From: Antedon mediterranea
Taxonomy: Eukaryota; Echinodermata; Crinoidea; Comatulida; Antedonidae
Assembly: GCF_964355755.1 (NCBI RefSeq)
Contig: NC_092671.1
Span: 21,106,001 to 21,170,000, forward strand
Direction: 5' to 3'
DNA: 64,000 bases
Below are positions 55,546 to 64,000 of this stretch, piece after piece. The position numbers and the translations under genes were made by a program. A model generated the notes under the pieces. It saw nothing but the letters and a program-made list of their open reading frames with translations. It was not told the origin of the DNA and ran no database searches. Position 1 is the stretch's first letter. Each line of letters opens with the position of its first letter.

Positions 55546-56579
55546 GATGGTATCATTGGAAAGGGAAAGTAAAACTGATCATTTCTATTCCATTACCCCA
55601 TTTTGAAAAATACATAGCTACATTACATAGTTATTCAGCAATAAAACAAGTCACGTGACCAATAAAGGTCAAAAGGACAACATTCAATTTCACCAATATG
55701 TTATTATCTTATTATTGAATAAATACGGTACTTAGCTATAGGACTACGTCACAACATCAAAAACAAAATGGTACTGATCATGGTATAATTTTTTAGTGTT
55801 CAAAGTCATGTGTATAAAAAAAATTGCAAGAAAATGTTTTTTTGATGTATTAAAACAAAATAAAAAAATGTATATCAAAAGTTTACTCAAATACATATTT
55901 ATATTATATTTACTGTTGTCTTTTTTTTTTTTTTTTTTGGTCAGTTTGACTCGACTATATGTCAAACCGGGTGTCACATAATGAACAAGCAAGCAGAGTA
56001 CCAATGTTAATTTTGGTCTACAAGCAACTGCCTTTCTCTTTGAACGTCAGATTTAAAAAAAGTGCAGTGAAATTATATTAACATATTTTAGTAATAAAAT
56101 TAAAAAATTAATTAGTTTTCCTCAAATTAACACGAAACAAAAAAGATCACGAAACAAAAAAGATCAGTGTTTGTTCTTTACAAACTAATACCATCGATAT
56201 TGTGAAGAAACGAATTACGATCTGTTTATAAAGTTAACAAGCGCCTTTAATTTTCACTTATGGTTTGGTTAATTATCGCAATATAAACGCTAACCATAAT
56301 AAGTTATTATTAAGAGTGGCAAAGTAGAATAATTAATCAAACTACTAATTGTTTGTGGTAACTTAACGTTCTTGTTGTTTAAAAGGGAAACCGTTATCCG
56401 CGTCGAACAAAACAATTATTACGTACGGCATTTTAACTTTCCAGTTATATTCAAATTAGTCGGAGAAAAACAGCTGTATGAAACGATTTCAATTATTCAT
56501 TTTCCTTTTTATAAATTTTAAAATTTGTATTTTAATTGTCTTACATTTACGGCATTTCTCAGTTATATTATTAAATATG
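55546..56579. other. AT-rich DNA, no gene
   Basis: Contains a T-run at about 55920-55939 and a tandem pair of CACGAAACAAAAAAGAT at about 56131-56166. Nothing else supported. Confidence 0.5.
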
Positions 56580-57345
56580 CAGGTGGAGGGTCAATACTCC
56601 CTAGGAAAGGGTATTGTACCTGATATGACAATGACAGCCAGGGTTGTTCCAATATATACAACTTATAAATAATAAAATCTATTTTCAAGCTACAGACATA
56701 TCTCCGTGCTTCCCATCCTATCTAAAATCCTAGAGCGTATTGTATAATAACTAGATGGTACGCGAGCGATATTTTAAGATGGTATATTCATTGCTTGTGA
56801 AACTGGGTGAGTGGGGAACACAGGCTTCAAGTCATAGTGATTAGGTTCGCTTTTGTGTCCCATGCCAGCTCACTCAGTTAGTTCTATTGTTTTTTTTTTG
56901 TATGTCGTGTTCTTCATGTATTTTATATTTGGCAATAAAAGAATAAGAATAAGAATACCACGATCGGGAATAGCCCCTATTTGGGGCAAATCGTTGTACC
57001 TAAATTCGTTTTAATTGTCAATAACTAATTATCTAACTCAATTTAATTATTAAACAGGGTTACATCAGGTGGTTAAAATCAGTACCGAAAGTATGAACCA
57101 ACTTTATATACCATCGAGTAAACATTCTAAAAGTAACGCGCGATTTACCGAATTTCGCCCTTACGTAAATTTATATTTAGATATAGGCTATATAACTATG
57201 TACAGAATTAAAGGTAACATTATTCACCCTTCACAATTTGGTTTTCCAAAACAAAGCACCACATAGGCCTAGGCCTATGGCTGTTCAAACTGTTCAAAAT
57301 TGGTTTAAGAGCTATGTCTCCGGAAGGCGCCAATATACTGTCACG
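56580..57345 (+). pseudogene. LINE reverse-transcriptase fragment, interrupted
   Basis: The plus strand gives LGKGIVPDMTMTARVVPIY, then SYRHISVLPILSKILERIV (about 56685-56745). After an interruption it gives NIIHPSQFGFPKQSTT (about 57213-57264), then AVQTVQNWFKSYVSGRRQY (about 57281-57337). These are successive RT segments of a CR1/Jockey-type LINE. The open frame from 56478 that ends at 56672 belongs to this fragment and is not a host exon. Confidence 0.7.
56746..56960 (+). mobile_element. SINE-like insertion in the LINE fragment
   Basis: Separates two parts of the RT. It ends in TTGGCAATAAAAGAATAAG followed by AGAATAAGAAT repeats, a typical 3' tail of a retroposed element. No promoter boxes are identified. 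The start is uncertain. Confidence 0.4.
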
Positions 57346-57450
57346 GAAGCTTAAAGTACGGAAGGTTAAAGTGACCGTCAATTTCCAATATTCCAACATA
57401 AAATTATCTTGTAACACGGAATAAAGCAGATCGAGGTTAAGACGTCTTTC
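57340..57450 (+). repeat. dispersed repeat, copy 1
   Basis: Shares GTGACCGTCAATTTCCA, ATTCCAACATAAA, TAACACGGAATAAAGCAG and GACGTCTTTC with 62098-62200. Non-coding. Confidence 0.75.
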
Positions 57451-57670
57451 TGTAATAGAATTCCGTCTTTTTCAAAATAATTTACGTCTTCCCATGATAA
57501 TTATCTTAGAAAGATGGAATTCCATGATAATTTATTTGGGATAAGACATAATTCCAAGACAGCTTTTCTTGGAAAGACATAATTCCATGATAATTTATCT
57601 TTAAAAGACGGAGATTCAAACTATAATTAGGCTATTTCGGAAAGACGGAACTCCATGACATTTATCTTGG
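57440..57670. repeat. degenerate tandem of AAGACGGAATTCCATGATAA
   Basis: Four to five imperfect copies of a unit of about 50-60 bp with words such as AAAGACATAATTCCATGATA and ATTTATCTT. Orientation and spacing vary. 57671-57859, after it, holds no gene. Confidence 0.65.
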
Positions 57671-57859
57671 TATTCTATTTTATTTGGACTTGCCTATTCG
57701 GCCGGTCGTCGGTGGCCGCACATGACGTTGGTATGTGTTAAAATAGACACTTGGCTTTGCTTAAAGATGTGTTGTCCCCATGATAAGATGGATGGAACGA
57801 AATTGCATAATAGTTTATTAGATTTATTAACTAAAATGCGATAAATATGAATATATTTT

Positions 57860-58408
57860 TTTAGGCGATATTAATGTAGATGTTTAAAACCCAACTACAA
57901 TGACAGAAAAATATCTAACGGACTAATACTGTTTAAATTTAGTTACAAATGAATCTTCCACTTTAATTTACCATATTTATTCAAATATTTGTAATTCTTT
58001 TATTCATACTAGCACTTTAGCATGTGATATTTCTGATCATTTCCCTGTTTATTCGATATTTGAAAATAATTACGTTTCCACCAAAGAAGATAATTTTTGT
58101 TCGCGACTATTCCAAATTCAACTCAGACGCTTTTCTTAATGTTTAATCAAATGTTGATTGGTTTGATGTCTATTCATGTTCTGATGTTGATGAATCATAT
58201 AATTTCTTTTATTCTAAGTTTATTCAACTGTGTGATTTGCATGCCCTTGTTGTAAGTCTTACACAAATTAAAAGGAAAACACTTTGGATAACCAAAGCAA
58301 TAAACAAAATCTATAAGAACGAAACATACATTATATTCTAATGTTATAAAATCAAATTTCGAATCAACTTTATTTTCTGATTATAAACGATACAGAAATA
58401 ATCTAACC
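57860..58408 (+). pseudogene. LINE endonuclease C-terminal part, before the palindromic element
   Basis: GDINVDV, LACDISDHFPVYSIFEN (the SDH motif), then FRDYSKFNSDAF, WFDVYSCSDVDESYNFFY, KTLWITKAINKIYKN and DYKRYRNNLTKI. The frame then meets the element at 58415-60266 and resumes at 60273 as LRTAKFF. Stops lie near 57880 and 58145. Confidence 0.7.
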
Positions 58409-58446
58409 AAAATATATGGCGCGCCAAGCTGTCATTTATTCGGAAA

Positions 58447-58880
58447 TAAAGATATCTTAGTTTAAAACTAAGATATCTTAGTTTAAAACTAAGATATCTC
58501 TATTAATAGAGATATCTCTATTAAAAACTAAGATATCTCTATTAAAAACTAAGATATCTCTATTTAAAACTAAGATATCTTAGTTTTTAATAGAGATATC
58601 TCTATCAATAGAGATATCTTTATTAATAGAGATATCTCTATTAAAAACTAAGATATCTTAGTTTTAAATAGAGATATCTTAGTTTTTAATAGAGATATCT
58701 TAGTTTTTAATAGAGATATCTCTATTTAAAACTAAGATATCTCTATTAATAAACTAAGATATCTTAGTTTTTAAAAGAGATATCTCTATTAACAGATATA
58801 TCTCTATTAATAGAGATATCTCTATTTAAAACTAAGATATCTCTATTTAAAACTAAGATATCTCTATTAATAGAGATATC
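58447..58880. repeat. left GATATC palindrome array
   Basis: I count 21 GATATC cores about 20-22 bp apart. Each core has a left half-site of either CTAA or AGA and a right half-site of either TTAG or TCTA, in all four combinations. All can be derived from one ~22-bp unit (AACTAAGATATCTCTATTTA) inverted at its GATATC centre or at its linker. Confidence 0.9.
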
Positions 58881-59962
58881 TTGGTTTTGTTTCCGGTTCA
58901 GTGTTTTATGGGTAATACGATTTTCCATCTGTGACTGAGGTAAGGTCAATTTCCTATAATTGTTAACATCGCAGTCCCAGTTGTAATATAGAGGCTATAA
59001 TGAAATAAAATGGAACAGAGGCAGAAACAGAATGTTTCAGAAAAAATGATGAGGCTTATAATGAGCACATAAACACTTTCCATAAAGATAAAAACCATTG
59101 TATTTGATCACTATTTAATTATGGATGATAGAAGTTTCTATGTACAATTTTGAATAAGTTTTCGTGAAATAGCTTGGTGGATAATGCCGATCATTTTGAA
59201 TGATAAGACAAAATTGAAATACCTCTAGTTTTCTAGAAATTTCACTCTTATTTATCTGGTTCGCGGTCAATGCCTAGAAAATTGTTTATAAAATACGTGT
59301 TATTCCAGGTACAGTCAGTGGGGAGGAGTAGAAGAGCTGTCTTATTTTATACAATATACTATTAATCGGAAAGGGAAAAAATACTATTTCGGAGAGAGCG
59401 CACCACATATTTATTAATTATTTATTTCGTTTTCTTTCAGTAGGGTAGCCCTCTCAGAAATAATATAAAAACTGCCCTTCCGATCCCGAGGGGCCCTACG
59501 ACATGCACATTTCGTTTTCTTATAGTAGTGTAGCCCTCTCAATCAGTAATAATATAACAAAGTTTATGATGTCGATGCGTGTCCCTTTTCACTTCTTTGC
59601 TAGTTTTTTAACCTTCAAAGGCTCGGTATAACTATAAGAAGAGTTCACATCCCTTAGATCTGCCTTTTAATGATGCATGTTAAATGCATGCAACGTTTAT
59701 TACTTTTTTACAGTATTACAGCTCGAAACTCCACGAAATTAATACAGTACAATGTCGGCTCTCAACAATTTAATTATTGTATTTTTCAGTTTTGTATGTT
59801 TTGTAGCACTGTAGCTTATACCTGTTTGACCTAGAAATCAACAACTATAAACACCTTGGTGGGATGTCCCTAATGGGTCATTAATCTTCCATTCTCAATG
59901 ACACACTTCCACCACATTCACAACTATACCATTCCCTACATACTTTGCAACAGGAAACAAAA
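58881..59962. other. unique core of the palindromic element
   Basis: About 1.08 kb between the arrays, AT-rich, with no supported open frame, terminal repeat or known domain. Confidence 0.5.
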
Positions 59963-60236
59963 CTAAGATACCTCTATTAATAGAGATATCTCTATTAATA
60001 GAGATATCTTAGTTTTTAATAGAGATATCTCTAGTAATAGAGATATCTCTATTAACTAAGATATCTCTATTAAAAACTAAGATATCTCTATTTAAAACTA
60101 AGATATCTTAGTTTTTAATAGAGATATCTCTGTTAATAGAGATATCTCTATTAATAGAGATATCTCTATATTTAAAACTAAGATATCTCTATTTAAAACT
60201 AAGATATCTCTATTAAAAACTAAGATATCTCTATTG
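59963..60236. repeat. right GATATC palindrome array
   Basis: Thirteen GATATC cores with the same two kinds of half-site in a different order from the left array. The arrays are therefore not simple mirror images, although the ends are. Confidence 0.9.
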
Positions 60237-60272
60237 CTTGAATAAATGACAGCTTGGCGCGCCATAAAAATA

Positions 60273-61900
60273 CTCAGAACAGCTAAATTTTTTAAACCAT
60301 TTAACTTTAATGACAAAAACGATTCCAAGAAAACATGGCAGATAATAAATAACCTACTTGGAAGGAGAACATCACCAACCAAACTACCACACAAAATCAC
60401 AGTCTCTAAACCGGACGGTGATGTTAATTTTATGGATGGTAACGCAATTGTTAATGAATTTAATCATTTATTTACTAATATCGGTCCTGCTGTGTTACCT
60501 AAAGATATTCGCAATGATGACTTAATTAATTTTTCTTCTTTTCTTGTTCAACCATATATTAATTCACTGTATTTAGAACCTATTACATCAGTTGAGGTTT
60601 TTAATTTATTTTCTTCTCTTGACAAGAAACAAGCTTCAGGTTATGATAATAATAAAATTAATTTCAATTTCAACCCCATTTATATAGGCCCTATTTGCCT
60701 CTATGCTATTATATTAAATATCTCATTTCAACAATCAATATTTCCTTCTTCCTTTTAAATTGCACGGGTGATTCCATTATTTAAAAAAGGAAGAAAGGAC
60801 TATTTACTAATTATAGACCCATATCTATTCGTCTAGTTTTAAGTAAAGTTTTAGAACAATTATTTAATGAAAGGTTCGTTAACTATTTTGAATGGTACGA
60901 TTTATTTTATAAACATCAGTATGGTTTTAGAAAATAATTAATCTCGTTAATAATCTCCAATACAATATTGATCATAAAGAATCTTCTCTTTATTGATTTC
61001 AGAAATTCTTTAGATACAATTGATCACTATTATATTACGTTATGGCATTCGAGGCAATACACTTAAATGGATTTCTAATCATCTTTGTAATAGGAGACAA
61101 CTAATTATATCAAGTCATTATACTTCAGATACATTAGATATAACATGTGGTGTTCCCCAGGGATCTGTGCTGGGACCCACCCTTTTTTAATTTACATTAT
61201 TGATTTACCAAATTCCTCTGATTTTTTTTATTTTCGACTATTTGCTGACGACACTAATTTAATCTACTCTTTTCTTGGAAGCATCCTTGATTTATTTGAT
61301 ATTAATGCTCAGGTAAAACAAGTTACTGGGTGGTGTATTGCAAATAAGCTCACAATAAATTCGGAAAAAACTAATTATATGATTTTTCAGTCCAAAAATA
61401 AAGTTATTAGAATTAAAAGTTATTTAACTATTATTAACAATGTTTTAATTAAAGAAAGTTCATTTATTAATTTTGAAATTAAGTTTGAAAAACTCTTATC
61501 TTAAAAACTCCACATTGATGATATTTGTAAAAGAGTTAGAAAAAAGCTGGATTTCTGTCTACCTGTTTTTATTTTCCCCAAAAATGATTGTCAGATGTAT
61601 TTCTTTTTTTTTTCATTTTAGAGATCATACACTTGAATTATATGTTCTTAAATTTGATATTTTTGACTATCACAACCGAACACTACATCTATTACTGATT
61701 ATTTCAAACTATTGATCATTCGTACAATACCAGATTAAATAAAACTGTTCATTTTGCCTTACCCAAACCTCGTACTAATTTAGGTCAAGATAGGATTTTA
61801 TTTTACGGGGCCAAATTATGGCACGAACTCTCTCTCTTTTAACAAGAGATACCCGTTTAGAAAAAAATTGTTAAAAGAAATTTATTTAATAAATGTATTT
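60273..61900 (+). pseudogene. LINE reverse transcriptase, after the palindromic element
   Basis: Continuation of 57860-58408: KTWQIINNLLGRRTSP, ITSVEVFNLFSSLDKKQASG, RVIPLFKKGRK, NYRPISIRLVLSKVLEQLF, HQYGFRK, FIDFRNSLDTIDH, GVPQGSVLGP and FADDTNLIYS (catalytic pair intact), then CIANKLTINSEKTNYMIF. A C-terminal tail follows with NTRLNKTVHFALPKPRTN and FYGAKLWHEL, ending near 61870. Order and motifs fit the CR1/Jockey group. Frameshifts lie near 60755, 60930, 61060, 61190 and 61500. A 3' UTR probably runs to about 62095. Confidence 0.85.
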
Positions 61901-62097
61901 AAATTTCTTTATTTAAGGTATATTAAAAGTTTCAGTTTATCACATTTTTTTATTTGTATTATTTGCTATTTATTTATAGTTATCGTAACTTAAAGCTTTA
62001 CATTTATCTTCCTTTTCTTCATTTTAAATACATTACATTAATTATTTCAACATAGGACACATTTCTTAATTATACTACTTCTTATGCAAGTTGGTGT

Positions 62098-62230
62098 TAA
62101 GTACGGAAGCTTAAAGTGACCGTCAATTTCCACGATTCCAACATAAAGTTATCCGTGTAACACGGAATAAAGCAGAGACGTCTTTCCGGAATATGCTGTT
62201 GGTGTGCGTTAAAATAGACATCATGTGAAC
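62098..62230 (+). repeat. dispersed repeat, copy 2
   Basis: Matches 57340-57450. The part TTGGTGTGCGTTAAAATAGAC also has a match near 57729-57750, so the family is longer than the first match suggests. 62231-62960 shows no gene beyond a 67-residue plus frame at 62625-62828 with no recognisable features. Confidence 0.7.
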
Positions 62231-62960
62231 ATTTTGTACAGAATAGCGAAAATCGTACTATAGGTATATTTTGTCTAAAATAGAGAGATTGTATTTTATA
62301 GAGACATTCAGATTTGTTAAAAATGTAAACATTTTGGAAAAATTTCAATGTCTCTATTAGAACAATTCTATTATTTTGGACATATACTGCCGAGAAAAGT
62401 GCTTATCTGCAAAATGCTAATTTTTTAGTAATAGACCAAAACGCACTTTCGTTTGTCATTACAAAAGTTCATGTGTAGTCCGCCCGAGACAAATTGGCAT
62501 CCACTCCGGGCTTTTATTCGAATAAATACCGGTACGGTATTTAATTTTCGACATGGGTGTGATTGGATAAAAGGAATAGTGATAAAATTCCGATGATACC
62601 ATGGATGACCAAGGTTAATGTGGAATGTCAGCCATTTTTAAATTGAAAATGGCGGGTAAAGAAGTGGTTGCACCTAACTTTTTTAAAATTAGCAACTCAA
62701 GAATAAAAAAATTATCCAACAAAATATATTTTGGCGAATGCATTATCTATCCCTTAATCTTCTACAAATATCGATTGCTAGTGAAAAAGTATCAACAACG
62801 ATGGTTACGTCGAGACTTGGTGCCATAGGACTTATTCGAGAATTCATTTCAACTACCTTCAATCACAGTGGACCTAGCGAATTCGTACCATGCTGGGTAT
62901 AAAAAAGAAAATATTCTCACAGATTTTCTTATCATATCGTTTCAAATTAATTAAATTTCA

Positions 62961-63786
62961 GGGGCCGGATTTATCAAACTTGCTTAGCAAAAAAATCGTC
63001 TTAACTTTGCCTTAAATCCTTGATTTTGCCTAAGTCAGATTTATCAATATATCTAAGCAAAAAAATTTGCTTAATTTTGTCTTAAATCTAAGACGAAAAA
63101 CACCCTGCCTTAAGATGAAAAGTTTCGTCTTATCTCATTTCTGCAACAGAAACATTCTTTTTTGACAACGCGAGCGCGCTAGGCCGGAACATTGAACATT
63201 CGGAAAGGCTACGCTAGTGCGTTTTACGCTGTACTACGGACGCTAAAATAATGATATCGATCTTCACAAAGATGGCCTAGAAATTGGACGAGCAAAACTA
63301 ATATTTTCGGGATAGGTACGACCCAATTGACTAGCCTTTAGAAAACTGTATCGGCTGCCAAGGGTCGCTGTCATTGATAAAAATAAATAAATGTTGATTT
63401 GATTTAAGTTTAGAGCGAATGATTTTCGTATGTATTTCCGACTGTTGTGCTCTTTCTCTATTTCAAGTAATAAAAACAATAGTAGCCAGAATGCGCCCTC
63501 TCTTGTTGGGAGTGAAAATACAGAGATAAAATGTTATAGCGCCGCCATCGCTAAGAGAAAAAAGCTAATACGCATGCGTAAGCAAGAATTTTTCGTCTTA
63601 AGACATAATTTGCTGCCCTCTAGAGTTTAATTTTGCGCATGTGCAAAGTAAAATTGACCTAAGACAATTTTTCTGCTAAGACATTGCTAAGACGGTTTGA
63701 TAAATAAGATTAAGTTATTTGCTTAAGCACTTCTTAAATATTTCAGCTTAAGCAAAAATATAAGCAAATATTGATAAATGCCAACC
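62961..63786. mobile_element. terminal-inverted-repeat element with GTCTTAA subterminal words
   Basis: The left end GGATTTATCAAACTTGCTTA is mirrored by GGCATTTATCAATATTTGCTTA on the opposite strand at the right end. TTTATCAA, GCTTAAG and GTCTTA words repeat through both subterminal 150 bp in opposite orientation. Interior about 500 bp, CpG-richer, with no supported gene. About 826 bp in total; the target duplication could not be settled. Confidence 0.6.
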
Positions 63787-63799
63787 CAGTACATCAACG

Positions 63800-63925
63800 A
63801 GTGATTTAGAATTAATGTTAAAAAATGATCTCATCGTCAACACTAAGAAGACAACATCAGTGCTCATTGCAACCCATAATAAACTTCGTCAACATAAAAA
63901 TATCAATCTTAAAATTAATTATTAG
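63800..63925 (+). pseudogene. LINE reverse-transcriptase fragment
   Basis: LMLKNDLIVNTKKTTSVLIA and RQHKNINLKIN match the segment that follows the YxDD box in CR1/Jockey-type RTs (x-N-x-L-x-h-N-x-x-K-T). A short fragment near the window end; the catalytic box is not included. Confidence 0.55.
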
Positions 63926-64000
63926 ATCTCGTCAGTGCAGCTCAGGTTTTTGAAATGTACCGCAGAACTGGCACAATATATAGGCTGAGCCAGGTATACG

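Larger units (their letters stand above)
58415..60266. mobile_element. 1,852-bp foldback element with GATATC palindrome arrays
   Basis: The ends are 27-bp perfect inverted repeats beginning TATGGCGCGCCAAGCTG. The 6-bp target duplication AAAATA stands at 58409-58414 and 60267-60272. Removing the element and one copy rejoins the LINE codons for L-T-K-I and L-R-T in frame. Next to each end is an array of GATATC-centred palindromes (58447-58880 and 59963-60236). GGTTTTGTTTCC and GGAAACAAAACT mark the inner borders symmetrically. The middle (58881-59962) has no open frame that I can support. A non-autonomous DNA element is the likeliest reading. Confidence 0.85.

Noticed and set aside
56478-56672. 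Possible terminal host exon with a stop followed by AATAAA
   Set aside because: KGIVP…ARVVPIY followed by YRHISVLPILSKILERIV is the start of a LINE reverse transcriptase, so the frame belongs to a LINE fragment and the AATAAA is coincidental.
58764-60400. Minus-strand frames with NRDILVLNRDIS repeats
   Set aside because: Translation of the GATATC palindrome arrays, not a gene.
62625-62828. 67-residue plus-strand frame with a basic C-terminus
   Set aside because: No domain, no splice or polyadenylation signals that fit, and no second copy. Not enough to call a gene.

Overview
This window is nuclear DNA from a eukaryote: AT-rich, intron-bearing, and made almost entirely of mobile elements in many states of decay. 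The kinds of element (CR1/L2-like and Tx1/L1-like LINEs, a Penelope-like remnant, a Gypsy element, tRNA-derived SINEs, foldback DNA elements and short palindromic repeats) and the many TAGGCCTA words suggest a marine invertebrate. I lean towards an echinoderm, but that is impression rather than proof. I find no bacterial operon, CRISPR array, rRNA or intact tRNA gene, and no complete conserved host gene.

Layout. 1-7 kb: dispersed and tandem repeats, the 3' end of a Penelope-like element with a hammerhead-ribozyme-like motif, (TA)n tracts and two MITEs. 7.3-12.4 kb: a compound inverted repeat whose inner part (7850-11154) is a foldback element with arms of about 1.1 kb. 12.4-17.5 kb: CpG-richer DNA, a possible terminal host exon on the minus strand (14421-14603), a 17-bp tandem array and minus-strand LINE debris. 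18.1-20.9 kb: a plus-strand L2/CR1-like LINE. 21.4-23.1 kb: tandem and palindromic repeats. 23.1-38.5 kb: a mosaic of minus-strand LINEs. One of these, a Tx1/L1-like ORF2, is split by a 7,959-bp DNA element (26733-34691). 38.6-42.1 kb: a decayed Gypsy element. 42-49 kb: a CXC-domain remnant, a LINE remnant, four possible first coding exons and SINEs. 48.3-51.3 kb: a Tx1-like LINE interrupted by a CR1-like LINE. 53.9-55.3 kb: a possible two-exon gene for a small secreted Cys-rich peptide (minus strand). 56.6-64 kb: LINE fragments, one split by a 1,852-bp element built from GATATC-centred palindromes (58415-60266), then a terminal-inverted-repeat element.

The most notable object is 26733-34691. 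It has CACAGCAAAATT inverted ends and a TA target duplication; removing it restores the host LINE's reading frame. It carries two divergent, intron-containing, decayed genes: a C2H2-finger gene on minus and a second gene on plus. Long tandem arrays with higher-order structure flank the pair. I see no recognisable transposase. The second notable object, 58415-60266, has 27-bp inverted ends, a 6-bp target duplication (AAAATA) and subterminal arrays of one ~22-bp unit whose half-sites occur in mixed orientation.
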